Source of the DNA: Pseudobdellovibrionaceae bacterium
GTDB taxonomy: Bacteria > Bdellovibrionota > Bdellovibrionia > Bdellovibrionales > UBA1609
DNA: 64,000 nt
Assembly: GCA_020635055.1 (NCBI GenBank)
Contig: JACKAN010000002.1
Span: 1-64,000 of the forward strand
Direction: 5' to 3'
The first letter of the stretch is position 1. Each line of letters begins with the position of its first letter. This document shows, piece after piece, positions 26,591 to 35,989 of this stretch. The position numbers were made by a program, and so were the translations under genes. The notes below the pieces were generated by a model. That model was not told the DNA's origin, made no database searches, and saw nothing but the letters and a program-made list of their open reading frames with translations.

Positions 26591-27424
26591 ATGGGTTTAC
26601 AGGTAACTACCAACGTTGCGTCAATAAATGCGCAACAACAACTTTCCAGATCTCAACGCGAGATCAACAAGTCATACTCTCAGTTAGCATCAGGCAGTCG
26701 AATAACTAAAGCGGCTGATGATGCTGCAGGATTGTCTATCAGTGAAACTTTAAAATCCACAATACGTGGTTATACTCAAGCGCAGCGAAATGCGAATGAT
26801 GGAATATCCATGGTGCAAGTTGCAGAAGGTGGATTGGGAGAAATCTCAAACATTTTAACTCGTCTAAGAGAGTTGGGTGTACAAGCCGCTTCTGACACCG
26901 TTGGTGATACAGAAAGAGGTTTTATAAATAAAGAGGTACAACAATTAGTTATGGAAGTGGATCGTATTTCAGAAGGTACTCGTTTCGGTAAAGTTCATTT
27001 ACTCAATGGTTCTGGTGATATGTTTTCGTTTCAAGTAGATATTGGTAACGATGACTTTGTAGATAGAATTGAATTTGATGCTAGTCAACAAATTGCTACG
27101 ACTAATGAATTGGGTGTCGATGGTTTTGACTTTTCAGATAAAGGTGATGCGCAAGCCGCATTAGATGTTCTGGAGGATGCACAAAGACAAGTGAATGGTT
27201 ATCGCGCCAACTTAGGAGCCATACAAAATAGATTATTGTCTACTACTGAAAACTTAGGTGTAGCAATAGAGAACTTTAGTGCCGCAAACTCTCGAATTCG
27301 TGATGCTGATGTAGCACAATCTAGTTCCGAGTTAACTCGCAACAATATATTATTAAATGCTTCCATTGGAGTTCTTTCGCAAGCGAATCAGACTCCAGCG
27401 TCTGCATTAAAATTGATTGGATAA
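26591..27424 (+). CDS. fliC: flagellin 3 (short, D0/D1-only)
   Basis: A 277-residue flagellin, first of three close tandem copies. It starts MGLQVTTNVASINAQQQLSR, has the shared block SGSRITKAADDAAGLSISETLKSTIRGYTQAQRNANDGISMVQVAEGG, a variable middle around IGNDDFVDRIEFDASQQIATTNE, and the C-terminal IENFSAANSRIRDADVAQSSSELTRNNILLNASIGVLSQAN. Its leader is the most elaborate of the five: three phased operator-like repeats and a candidate CsrA hairpin. The ribosome site is AGGAGG. Confidence 0.95.
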   Translation: MGLQVTTNVASINAQQQLSRSQREINKSYSQLASGSRITKAADDAAGLSISETLKSTIRGYTQAQRNANDGISMVQVAEGGLGEISNILTRLRELGVQAASDTVGDTERGFINKEVQQLVMEVDRISEGTRFGKVHLLNGSGDMFSFQVDIGNDDFVDRIEFDASQQIATTNELGVDGFDFSDKGDAQAALDVLEDAQRQVNGYRANLGAIQNRLLSTTENLGVAIENFSAANSRIRDADVAQSSSELTRNNILLNASIGVLSQANQTPASALKLIG

Positions 27425-27431
27425 TAAAAAA

Positions 27432-27502
27432 GGGAAGAGATCGGTCTCCTTCTCTTCCCGGTGCCAACCTACCTGGGGGGTTACTTTTAAACCTCCCAGG
27501 GT
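27432..27502 (+). terminator. two GC-rich hairpins after flagellin 3
   Basis: GGGAAGAGA (27432-27440) pairs perfectly with TCTCTTCCC (27451-27459). A second stem, ACCTGGGGGGTT (27471-27482) with AACCTCCCAGGGT (27490-27502), has one bulge. Neither has a T-run, so they may stabilise the mRNA end or act as pause or processing sites rather than simple terminators. Confidence 0.55.
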
Positions 27503-27578
27503 ACTTAAAGGGTTGGAAACAATGTTGTCATATATAGGATCTGCCTAAGGTCCTTAACTTCTTAAGTCCTAAGGTGTA

Positions 27579-27835
27579 AAGTCGAGTCTATACAGACTAA
27601 AATATTAGGACTTTGTTTCAGAAATTTACGATTTTCGCCTAGTATTCCCCGTCAAACGTCCAGATATCACTGGTCATTGGTCTACATTTTCAAGACGCGA
27701 CTAAAGCCATTTCCAGACTAGCCGTTAGAGAGCTATGTGATGCAACAATCAAAACTTAAGTAATAAGGCTTAAGTCTAGGTTTGAAAAGAGTGTAGGTTC
27801 TCGATTCAAACTTAAAAAATAACTAGGAGGATTCC
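27579..27835. promoter_or_regulatory. flagellin 4 promoter and leader, similar to that of flagellin 5
   Basis: Blocks such as AAGTCGAG, CAGACT, GACTTTGT, TTTCAAGACG and CTAGCCGTTAGAGAG recur in the same order at 28827-29000 before flagellin 5, showing that promoter and leader were duplicated with the gene. No coding sequence is supported between 27425 and 27835. Confidence 0.6.
27702..27728 (+). promoter_or_regulatory. FliA (sigma-28) promoter of flagellin 4
   Basis: TAAA (27702-27705), exactly 15 bases, GCCGTTAG (27721-27728), a close match to TAAA-N15-GCCGATAA. Upstream CCAG-N6-CTGG at 27660-27673 may be a binding site. Confidence 0.75.
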
Positions 27836-28669
27836 ATGGGTTTACAAATAACCACAAATATATCATCAATCAATGCTCAACAAAATTTGAACAGGTCTCA
27901 AAGAGGCATTGAAAAATCTTATGCACAATTAGCTTCAGGCAGTCGAATTACAAAAGCCGCCGATGATGCCGCTGGATTATCAATAAGTGAAACTCTAAAA
28001 TCCACAATTCGTGGTTACACTCAAGCCCAACGAAATGCTAACGATGGTATTTCAATGGTGCAAGTAGCAGAGGGTGGCTTAGGTGAAATCTCAAATATTT
28101 TAACTCGTTTAAGAGAACTCGGTGTTCAGGCAGCTTCAGACACAGTTGGCGAGGATGAAAGAGGTTTCATAAATAAAGAAGTTCAACAATTGCTATCTGA
28201 AGTGGATCGTATTGCTCAATCCACTCGCTTTGGAAAAACACAGCTACTTGATGGCAGTGGTGAAGAGTATGCCTTTCAAATTGATATTAACAATGATGAT
28301 TTCGTTGATAGAATTAGCTTTGATGCCAGTCAACAGGCAGCAGCAACAAGCGATTTAGGAATTAACGGTTTTGATTTTTCCGAAAAAGGAGATGCACAAG
28401 GGGCCTTAGAGGTTTTAGAAGATGCACAAAGACAGGTCAATGGCTATCGTGCCAACTTGGGTGCCATTCAAAACCGTTTGATTTCCACTGGTGAAAACTT
28501 GGGTGTTGCGATTGAAAACTTCAGTGCTGCCAACTCTCGTATTAGAGATGTGGATGTCGCCCAGTCCTCTTCGGAAGTCACTCGTAACAACATACTTATG
28601 AATGCATCGATTGGAGTGTTAGCCCAAGCTAATCAATCTCCTGGTGCAGCTCTTAAGTTAATTGGATGA
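27836..28669 (+). CDS. fliC: flagellin 4 (short, D0/D1-only)
   Basis: A 277-residue flagellin closely related to flagellin 3: ITTNISSINAQQNLNRSQRGIEKSYAQLASGSRITKAADDAAG, the same GISMVQVAEGGLGEISNILTRLRELGVQAASDTVG block, and the same D1/D0 C-terminus with SIGVLAQANQSPGAALKLIG. Differences cluster in the middle (INNDDFVDRISFDASQQAAATSDLG). The ribosome site is CTAGGAGGA, seven bases before the ATG. A hairpin follows the stop. Confidence 0.95.
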   Translation: MGLQITTNISSINAQQNLNRSQRGIEKSYAQLASGSRITKAADDAAGLSISETLKSTIRGYTQAQRNANDGISMVQVAEGGLGEISNILTRLRELGVQAASDTVGEDERGFINKEVQQLLSEVDRIAQSTRFGKTQLLDGSGEEYAFQIDINNDDFVDRISFDASQQAAATSDLGINGFDFSEKGDAQGALEVLEDAQRQVNGYRANLGAIQNRLISTGENLGVAIENFSAANSRIRDVDVAQSSSEVTRNNILMNASIGVLAQANQSPGAALKLIG

Positions 28670-28734
28670 TTTTAATCACAAAATATAGATGGGAAGTGAA
28701 TATCCTCCCTTTCCCTCTATAATATTAACCTTCA

Positions 28735-28756
28735 GGGCAGGTCTTAGGACCTGTCC
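28735..28756 (+). terminator. hairpin after flagellin 4
   Basis: GGGCAGGTC (28735-28743) pairs with GACCTGTCC (28748-28756) with one G-T wobble and a 4-base loop. It is followed by TTATTAAG, a weak T-run. Confidence 0.6.
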
Positions 28757-28826
28757 TTATTAAGTGTTATCCTATTCAAGACTCTCATTAAGTCGATAGC
28801 TTCCTTAGTATAGGGGATTTCAGTCA

Positions 28827-29076
28827 AGTCGAGACAGACTTTCAAATTAAGACTTTGTATCAATTAAATATGCTTTTAGTCTGGAATTGCCAGACCAATA
28901 GATGGATTCCCTTAGACCATTAGCCAGAATTTCAAGACGTGACTAAAGACTTTTCCCGACTAGCCGTTAGAGAGGGTAGTAAGGCAACAATTCATACTTT
29001 AGCCGATGAAAGAAAGTTACAAATGATTTGTGTAAACAGACTTTTATCTAGCTGGGGATAAACTTAGGAGGTAACT
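28827..29076. promoter_or_regulatory. flagellin 5 promoter and leader
   Basis: Similar to the flagellin 4 leader. A perfect inverted repeat GTCTGG-N5-CCAGAC lies at about 28880-28896, and TTTATC/GATAAA (29043-29048 and 29057-29062) forms a hairpin with GGGGA at the loop edge just before the AGGAGG ribosome site. No gene is supported between 28670 and 29076. Confidence 0.5.
28944..28970 (+). promoter_or_regulatory. FliA (sigma-28) promoter of flagellin 5
   Basis: TAAA (28944-28947), exactly 15 bases, GCCGTTAG (28963-28970), the same elements as for flagellin 4. Confidence 0.75.
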
Positions 29077-29910
29077 ATGGCACTTGTAGTGAGTACCAAT
29101 ATTTCATCAATCAATGCACAACGCTCTATGAACAGCACTCAAAGAGAAATGGACAAATCATACGCACAATTAGCTTCGGGCAGTCGAATTACAAAGGCCG
29201 CTGATGATGCTGCTGGTTTATCAATTAGTGAAACCTTGAAATCAAATATTAGAGGTTACTCGCAAGCTCAACGCAATGCCAATGATGCCATGTCTATGGT
29301 ACAAGTGGCAGAGGGTGGTTTGGGAGAAATATCAAATATATTAACTCGATTAAGAGAATTGGGAGTGCAAGCCTCTTCGGATACCGTGGGACAGGACGAG
29401 CGCAGTTTTATAAATTTGGAAGTGATTCAACTTAAAAATGAAATGCAAAGAATAGCAGAGTCCACACGTTTCGGTTCAAGAAATTTATTAGATGGATCGG
29501 GTGCAGAATATCAATTTCAAATAGATGTACATAACGATGATTTTAAAGATCGCATTGCCTTTGATGCTTCTATGCAAGAAGCGACTTTGGACAAACTCAA
29601 TATTGCTGACTTGGATTTTGAAGACAAATACACAGCTCAAGATTCTTTAGAAGTACTTGATGATGCACAAATTATGGTAAACGGATATAGAGCCAATTTA
29701 GGAGCTATCCAAAACAGATTAATTTCTACAAGTGAAAACTTGGGAGTCGCCATAGAAAACTTCAGTGCTGCCAATTCTCGTATTCGCGATACCGATGTTG
29801 CAGCTTCCTCTGCTGAAGTTACAAGAAATAATATATTAATGAATGCCTCTATAGGAGTGCTTGCCCAGGCCAATCAATCGCCGAGTGTGGCCTTAAAATT
29901 AATTTCCTAA
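29077..29910 (+). CDS. fliC: flagellin 5 (short, D0/D1-only)
   Basis: A 277-residue flagellin: ISSINAQRSMNSTQREMDKSYAQLASGSRITKAADDAAGLSI at the start and TDVAASSAEVTRNNILMNASIGVLAQANQSPSVALKLIS at the end. The middle is the most divergent of the last three copies (VHNDDFKDRIAFDASMQEATLDKLNIADLDFEDKYTAQ). The ribosome site is TTAGGAGGT. A strong terminator 56 bases after the stop closes the flagellin array. Confidence 0.95.
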   Translation: MALVVSTNISSINAQRSMNSTQREMDKSYAQLASGSRITKAADDAAGLSISETLKSNIRGYSQAQRNANDAMSMVQVAEGGLGEISNILTRLRELGVQASSDTVGQDERSFINLEVIQLKNEMQRIAESTRFGSRNLLDGSGAEYQFQIDVHNDDFKDRIAFDASMQEATLDKLNIADLDFEDKYTAQDSLEVLDDAQIMVNGYRANLGAIQNRLISTSENLGVAIENFSAANSRIRDTDVAASSAEVTRNNILMNASIGVLAQANQSPSVALKLIS

Positions 29911-29966
29911 TTTAAATTTAATATACTGTTAAAACTGCTTACCTTCGGTTATAACAGCCTTACTAC

Positions 29967-30001
29967 ATCCGAGTCGGCAAGAAGCTGGCTCGGATTTTTT
30001 T
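29967..30001 (+). terminator. strong intrinsic terminator closing the flagellin array
   Basis: ATCCGAG (29967-29973) pairs with CTCGGAT (29988-29994), extended inward by a T-G and a C-G pair, then seven T (29995-30001). Confidence 0.85.
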
Positions 30002-30341
30002 ATGCAAATAACCTTTTTTAGTCATTTCAATGACTTCCACTAAATCTGTGCACGATGTCTCCAAGTTGCATAAATCCATATGGCCCTGTAGAGGTGACAA
30101 TTATTGACTCCTTAATCTAGTACCTAAACACTAGTATAAATATCAAAAACAAATGTAAAGGGCTAAAAGAAACATTAGGCATTCTAAGTAGCTAGAATCA
30201 CTAGCAAGGGAAAGCAGTATCAAAATTCTGACAGTGTTTTAAACAATAGCATATAAATTGCAAAAGTTTTGATTCTATGGCCAATAAACTCTTTTATTCA
30301 ATATTAAAAATCACGAAATTTTCAAGCGATAAGGTGAGGAA
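30002..30341. other. spacer before the MoxR-transglutaminase operon
   Basis: No coding frame, strong hairpin or convincing promoter is visible. AAGGTGAGG just before 30342 is the ribosome site of the next gene. Confidence 0.6.
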
Positions 30342-31541
30342 ATGAGACAACTAAATTCCTTAAAATTTACTATTCTAAAATGGCAAATAATGATTATTAC
30401 ACTGTTAAATATGTTTAGCCTTTTGGCTAATGGCAACCCAGTTCATGAGTTTAATCTACCTAATCGATCAGGAGCCCTTTCCATCTGTGATAATTTACTT
30501 CAGTCAATAGATTTCTCAAAATTTAAAGAGGAGGAAGTAAGAAGTGAAATTGAGAATATTTTTAGCCAAGTTCGCGGTAAGATCATTGGACAAGAAAAGT
30601 TAATAAAAAATATTATGATTGCCATGTTAGCTGATGGACATGTTCTGTTAGAAGGTCCACCGGGGGTAGCAAAAACTAGGACAGTAAAGTCTTTTTCCGA
30701 GGCAATCAAAGCCACATGGAATAGGATTCAGTTTGTGCCAGATTTAATGCCAAGGGATATTACTGGAATTATTGAACATGATAGAACTAAAAATGAACGA
30801 AAGCTAGTCGGTAGTCAGTTGCCTTTTAATTTTATACTCGGTGATGAAATAAATAGAGCCCCTGAAAGAGTACAAGCTGCCCTCCTAGAAGTAATGGAGG
30901 AACGTCAATTCACTGCAAATGGTCAAACTATTAAAATGCCAGATTTTTTTATTATATTAGCAACACAGAATCCCAGTGGAGAAAGAGGTACTTTTAAACT
31001 ACCAGAAGCGCAATTGGACAGATTTATAATGAAACTTCTGGTGGACTATCCGCAACATGAAGATGAGCGTTCAATATTAAAAATGACTGTCCAAGAAAAA
31101 GAAGCCCGATACTCTCAAAAAACCACTACTAATATTTCAAACGCACTAGCTGCATCACAAGAATCTATACTTGCTGCCAGAAAATTTGTTTTGAGTGTAA
31201 AAGTAACAGAAATGATCGAGGATTATGTCCTAAAAATCGTAGAATCCACTCGCAATCCTAGTATATATGATGCAGAACTTGCACAATACATTAAATCTGG
31301 TGCTGGTCCACGCGGTAGTCAAAGTTTACTTTTATCTGCTATGGCTGCCGCTTGGCTTAATGGACATCCGAGTGTGGAAGTTTCAGATGTTGATTCTGTT
31401 GTTACCAATGTTTTAAGACACAGAATTACTTTTGATGAGTTCAGTGATGAAAATTCAATTGAAAAGGTCATTTCTCAATTAATAAAGGCCGTTAAGAAAG
31501 AAATGGGTTTAGATCAAACACGTAGGCCTAGTGACAGCTAA
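30342..31541 (+). CDS. MoxR-type AAA+ ATPase with an N-terminal hydrophobic export signal
   Basis: A 399-residue protein. Residues ~85-390 are a complete MoxR ATPase: GKIIGQEKLIKNIMIAML, Walker A GPPGVAKT at 105-112, a Walker B ending in GDEINRAPERVQAALLEVMEE (Asp168/Glu169), sensor 1 in FFIILATQNP, LPEAQLDRFIMKLLVDYP, and a C-terminal GAGPRGSQSLLLSAMAAA sensor 2 region. Residues ~8-32 are hydrophobic (ILKWQIMIITLLNMFSLLANG) and resemble a signal peptide or anchor, which is unusual for MoxR. The usual cytosolic start would be much further in. It heads a three-gene unit; the next gene begins 15 bases after the stop. MoxR proteins remodel partner proteins, often with DUF58/VWA and transglutaminase partners. 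Confidence 0.88.
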   Translation: MRQLNSLKFTILKWQIMIITLLNMFSLLANGNPVHEFNLPNRSGALSICDNLLQSIDFSKFKEEEVRSEIENIFSQVRGKIIGQEKLIKNIMIAMLADGHVLLEGPPGVAKTRTVKSFSEAIKATWNRIQFVPDLMPRDITGIIEHDRTKNERKLVGSQLPFNFILGDEINRAPERVQAALLEVMEERQFTANGQTIKMPDFFIILATQNPSGERGTFKLPEAQLDRFIMKLLVDYPQHEDERSILKMTVQEKEARYSQKTTTNISNALAASQESILAARKFVLSVKVTEMIEDYVLKIVESTRNPSIYDAELAQYIKSGAGPRGSQSLLLSAMAAAWLNGHPSVEVSDVDSVVTNVLRHRITFDEFSDENSIEKVISQLIKAVKKEMGLDQTRRPSDS

Positions 31542-31556
31542 CGGGAAAATAGAGAT

Positions 31557-32492
31557 ATGCTAATAAACCAACATGTTAAAACTTTGTTTCTATCTATCCT
31601 GAATGTACCTATTATATTGTCAATATTGCTTCCAAGTCTTTCTATTGCAAAAAAAATAGAAGTTCAAAAAAACAACGATAGCTATAGAAACATTGTAATA
31701 CCCAATTATCTACGCCCATTTGATGGTACTAATGAAATTGAAAAGAATAAATTAGAAGAAGAATACCCTGAAAACTGGTATGAGGAATTTAATCCAGAAA
31801 TGCATTTCGATGATATTGAAATGCCTCTTGCGAAAACAAAACTCAATGAGTTTTTAATTAAGGCTGGAGAACGCCTAGAAGTCAGCGTAAAATACAGAAG
31901 TCTTGTTACAGAAGTATTTGTTCGCTCCACAATGATGTTTCGCCTTGCTGGAAATGCTTATAGTAGGGCTTATTTAAAGGAGCTGAATTATATTTTTCGT
32001 AGACTTGCAGACATTGATACTGAATTAGGAAATTTACAACTTCAGATCGAAGATCGTAAAAGTGAATTAGATAGAATTATAGAGGGTGCTATAAATGCAG
32101 GGATTGAAGAACTTACCTACAATAATCACCGAGCCATACCTATTATTAAAGAAGTATTATCAACTATAATTGATTTTGGCAGTCGAGACATCTACAAGTC
32201 GCAGGCTCAAAACAACTACAATAGTAAAAATTCATTTTATAGAGTAAGTAGCAAATTTTTATCGTTTTTTATAATTAGTATTAGCACCCTTATAGGTTTT
32301 AGTCATTTCGAACTAGCGAATTATTTAGGAGTTGAATTTGATAATTTGTTTCTATCTAGCCTAATTTGCAGTTACGGCTTAAGTAATTATGCTTCTAATT
32401 TTATTTTTCCTTATAAATTTAAGTGTAAACAAAAATATATTTTTAACCAAACAGTTCAAACTTGCTCAGATATATTAGGTGACAACAAATGA
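31557..32492 (+). CDS. unknown membrane protein of the MoxR operon
   Basis: A 311-residue protein with an N-terminal signal or anchor (LFLSILNVPIILSILLPSLSIA), a long helical middle (RLADIDTELGNLQLQIEDRKSELDRIIEGAI is coiled-coil-like) and a C-terminal pair of hydrophobic helices around 235-290 (FLSFFIISISTLIGFSHFELANYL, FLSSLICSYGLSNYASNFIF). No family is recognised. It overlaps the next gene by four bases. In known MoxR clusters this position is taken by DUF58 or VWA proteins; no VWA motif (DxSxS) is seen here. Confidence 0.7.
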   Translation: MLINQHVKTLFLSILNVPIILSILLPSLSIAKKIEVQKNNDSYRNIVIPNYLRPFDGTNEIEKNKLEEEYPENWYEEFNPEMHFDDIEMPLAKTKLNEFLIKAGERLEVSVKYRSLVTEVFVRSTMMFRLAGNAYSRAYLKELNYIFRRLADIDTELGNLQLQIEDRKSELDRIIEGAINAGIEELTYNNHRAIPIIKEVLSTIIDFGSRDIYKSQAQNNYNSKNSFYRVSSKFLSFFIISISTLIGFSHFELANYLGVEFDNLFLSSLICSYGLSNYASNFIFPYKFKCKQKYIFNQTVQTCSDILGDNK

Positions 32493-35400
32493 TTGCTCTG
32501 GATAGATCAATCAGAACTATCTTAACTCTGGGTCTAATTTTTAACAATCAGATTTGTGCAGCCACAGAAGAAGCAGTAACTGGGCCTCAAATGACTCAGC
32601 AACAAGAACAGGTTTTAACTGGAGAGGAACTTAAATATTTATTTCTTAATACTGTTTCGCCCATCAACAATTCACAACAGTTTTTTCGAGAAACTCAAGC
32701 TTCTTCCCCTTTAATAAGAAGTTCCTACGATGATCAAATAACTACTAATAAAGATCTAATGAATATGGCAAGGGAAGGCCAAAAATTTCGCAATTATTAC
32801 ATAGCCTTTCTTAAGGAGGGTTTTACAGGTGAATTACTACAATGGGCCACAGACCCAGATGCCGCTGTATACAGAGAGTTAGTTCGTTATAGCATGAGAG
32901 AGGACATACAGAATAGTGAAATGCCTGAAACTCTTGCTGCCAGAAGGGCCTGGCGCGAGTCTCTTTCACGACTGCATTTACCTGCGACATTAAGTTATAA
33001 TCATGTCATAGATGGGGCTAAAGACAACCCAAATTATGAAAATGCCATCCAACTTTATCAACGCCTTTACTTAGTTTACTTAGATGAAATTACTAATATG
33101 GTTAGTCGAAAACCTTTTAATTTTGATGAATTTCTAAAGCGAATTGAGTCAAAAATTACAAAAGCTAGAGAAGCAAATTTTAAACAAGCAGCAAATTTAT
33201 TAATGTCTATAAGAAAGCAACCTTTTGTGTTTTTAGGAATTAGCGACAGTAAAAGTACTTACATAAATATCCCAGACTTTTCTGAGGCAAGCATAAAATT
33301 TACAAGAGACTCAGCACACAAGGGCAAGTATCGATTGAAAATTGAAAATTGGTATGACTGGTTTACTGAAATAGTAAATTTTTATGCCATAAGTCTGAAG
33401 AGTTTTGATGTCGTCGAAGCAAGTTCCTATTTTAAAACTCACTTTTATCAAGTCTCTACACCTACTCATTTAGTTGAAATTAAAACAGCTAATAAAACAA
33501 TAGAATTATCTGAAAGAAATTACTCTGAGTTATTGCACCAGCTACTGAATAAAGCCAGTGTTAGAAATGATACTGATAGTGTTTGGAAATCACGTTATGT
33601 GCTGGAAGCCTCACGCCGTGATGTAATGTTGGCAGAGACTCTTAGCTTTTTGCGAAGACAAAAAACTAATATGGGTTTAGAACTTCTTATTAAAAGTTAT
33701 TTAGCTAGGATGAATAAATACAGAGGTAAAGCAAATATTTATTCATCATCCCTCACTGAACAGATGAGAAGTTTTGATGAACCACTCAGTGAAGCTGAAG
33801 AAACTGCTGGCAATAAACTTACTGATCTCAGATGGGCGGGTTACCAAGTACATCCAGACTTTTGGAGAGTGAGAGATGCTGTGTCCACAAAGGCTAATGG
33901 AATTAAATATTCTGAAGTTATAAATAATAGAGGATTGTCTAATAAAATTAACTTTGAAGAAATACAGGGCACTCAAGATTTCGTTAAGACAAACAAAAAG
34001 GAAATCAAAAATAAAAACTACAGAGAGGGCTCAAATTTAAAACGATCTAGCCAAGTAACTAAATTTTTTACTTTCCTTACAAGTCTAACTGCTGCCCTTA
34101 GCTGGGGCACGTTTCATGTTTTGGATACAATATCCAGTTCCCTTGTATCCAATAAAGGACAGCATGAATTAAGAATGAAAAATAATGATACACACAGTAA
34201 CCTTTCACAAAAAGAAGCACAAAAAAATGGCCAGCTCATCTTCGATGTCGACCCTTTAAAACCCAATGTAAGTCTACCCACTAATTACAATAGCCTTGGT
34301 ATGAGTAATTTGCCTCCTCAAGTAAAATATGAACACATAAATATTTTAGGAGAAGAACATCCGGCAGTAAATCAGGTTCATTTAGAACTGCAAGATAAAC
34401 AAAAAGCGGATATTAAAATAGTCAGTCATGCTCCGACTACCTCTTACGATGGTCGAGTTGCTATATTAACTCCTGACCATTATAGGTTAAGATCCTTAAA
34501 CGTAACAGATAAGGATGGCAAGGCATTGTTGTATGATGTTGATTATAAGATTTACCAAGTGCCTACCAACGGCCTTTATTATTTTGAGTCTTCACAAATC
34601 GAGTATGAAGTTAAATATTATTATGAAGCTACTTTTTCTAAGGAAGAAGCTAAACCCTTGCCTAAGACAGCAAATTTTTTTAGTAAGAAAACACTTTTAA
34701 AAATTACTGATAAGCTTAAATCGTCTGGGGCCACTCAGATTCCGAATGCCATTTTTAGGGAACTTGAATATAAAACAAAATTAAGCTTAAGTGAAATTGA
34801 AAGTATATTTTCACAAAATAGTCTTTATACTTATGACAAAGAAGCGTCTCTTCAAATTATTTCAAACAACCCATTTGTATTTTCGACTCCATATCTGAGG
34901 AAGGATGGTGTTTACTACTTTCAATGCACTGGATCCAACCATCTGCTTGCTACATTTCTGGAGCAAGCATATAGAGAAGCGGGTATAAATTCTCGAATTA
35001 TTGTTGAACAAGTAAATGGTTTTGTGCTTGATAATAAGGATGGTTTTTTGTCTTTTCCGGGGCACCGAAGAACTCTTGTTGCTGATACAAAATTAGAAAA
35101 TAGTTTTGTGTTTCTTGACGGAACACCAGTTAAAATGGACCCAAAATATCAGGGTGCTGCCGATGACCACCCCTTGTTTTGGAAACTTAAAAGAGACAAT
35201 CCCTATTCTCCTAGAGACTTAGGTTTTCTTAATAAATATGTCTTAGCTGGCCGTAGGCCTATTGAAATATCGGAAGTCACGAAAGCTACTGGAGATGTAG
35301 ATGGGGCTATGACTGAATATGAGTATGAGGATGCAAATGATGAATTCATAGCAGAGAAAAAAAAGGCAGAACAAAAAAAATATATTTTAGATCAAGCAAG

Positions 35401-35989
35401 AGTATTGATAGGGCTAAAAAAAGATTTACGTGAAGCTGTTTTAACAGTTATCAGTGAAAGTAAACAAACTATAGGCGCTAATACTATACATGATTCATTG
35501 AAGGATTTATTTTACCTAATTGATACTTTAAGCTCTTTTCTATTGGGAAAGATTTCTAAAAGCACACTGTTGGATGATTTAATTATCAACAAGTCTAAAT
35601 TGCGCTTTTCTACTGAAATGATGAGTGTAGAACAAGCACATCACTTGATTGAAATGAGAAAAAAATATTTTTCTATATATGGAACAGAACAGAACTCCAA
35701 TAGCAATACAGAACTTTCTTCTGAATCTACTTTAGAAGAAAAAACAATACATAACCTCATCCAAGAAATTACAGATAGATTTTCGCAGGTTTTAGATCGT
35801 ATCGCGGAACAAGAGTCGCAAACAAATAAAATAGGTCATGGCTATCTTTTAGATGACCGGGTCCGTTGGATTTCATTGCAAATTTTAAATATTTTAAAAG
35901 ACCCCTCTTTTAAAGTAAACTGGCTTAGTGAGAAATCCTCAGCTGAAAGCCCTAAAGATTGCGATAAACTACTCAATCAATCAAAGTAG
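32489..35989 (+). CDS. large envelope protein with transglutaminase-like domain, MoxR operon
   Basis: A 1166-residue protein with a signal-like N-terminus (TILTLGLIFNNQICAATEEA) and a second hydrophobic segment near 535-555 (FFTFLTSLTAALSWGTFHVL). The C-terminal half holds a transglutaminase-like core: FQCTGSNHLLATFLEQAYREAGINSRIIVEQ with Cys813, SFPGHRRTLVAD with His859, and FVFLDGTP with Asp877, in the right order and spacing for the papain-like triad. Preceding residues 640-760 are beta-rich and may be a binding domain. The rest, to 1166, is helical. Bacterial MoxR-linked transglutaminase-like proteins exist; substrate and reaction here are unknown. No DUF58 gene accompanies it. Confidence 0.75.
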   Translation: MIALDRSIRTILTLGLIFNNQICAATEEAVTGPQMTQQQEQVLTGEELKYLFLNTVSPINNSQQFFRETQASSPLIRSSYDDQITTNKDLMNMAREGQKFRNYYIAFLKEGFTGELLQWATDPDAAVYRELVRYSMREDIQNSEMPETLAARRAWRESLSRLHLPATLSYNHVIDGAKDNPNYENAIQLYQRLYLVYLDEITNMVSRKPFNFDEFLKRIESKITKAREANFKQAANLLMSIRKQPFVFLGISDSKSTYINIPDFSEASIKFTRDSAHKGKYRLKIENWYDWFTEIVNFYAISLKSFDVVEASSYFKTHFYQVSTPTHLVEIKTANKTIELSERNYSELLHQLLNKASVRNDTDSVWKSRYVLEASRRDVMLAETLSFLRRQKTNMGLELLIKSYLARMNKYRGKANIYSSSLTEQMRSFDEPLSEAEETAGNKLTDLRWAGYQVHPDFWRVRDAVSTKANGIKYSEVINNRGLSNKINFEEIQGTQDFVKTNKKEIKNKNYREGSNLKRSSQVTKFFTFLTSLTAALSWGTFHVLDTISSSLVSNKGQHELRMKNNDTHSNLSQKEAQKNGQLIFDVDPLKPNVSLPTNYNSLGMSNLPPQVKYEHINILGEEHPAVNQVHLELQDKQKADIKIVSHAPTTSYDGRVAILTPDHYRLRSLNVTDKDGKALLYDVDYKIYQVPTNGLYYFESSQIEYEVKYYYEATFSKEEAKPLPKTANFFSKKTLLKITDKLKSSGATQIPNAIFRELEYKTKLSLSEIESIFSQNSLYTYDKEASLQIISNNPFVFSTPYLRKDGVYYFQCTGSNHLLATFLEQAYREAGINSRIIVEQVNGFVLDNKDGFLSFPGHRRTLVADTKLENSFVFLDGTPVKMDPKYQGAADDHPLFWKLKRDNPYSPRDLGFLNKYVLAGRRPIEISEVTKATGDVDGAMTEYEYEDANDEFIAEKKKAEQKKYILDQARVLIGLKKDLREAVLTVISESKQTIGANTIHDSLKDLFYLIDTLSSFLLGKISKSTLLDDLIINKSKLRFSTEMMSVEQAHHLIEMRKKYFSIYGTEQNSNSNTELSSESTLEEKTIHNLIQEITDRFSQVLDRIAEQESQTNKIGHGYLLDDRVRWISLQILNILKDPSFKVNWLSEKSSAESPKDCDKLLNQSK

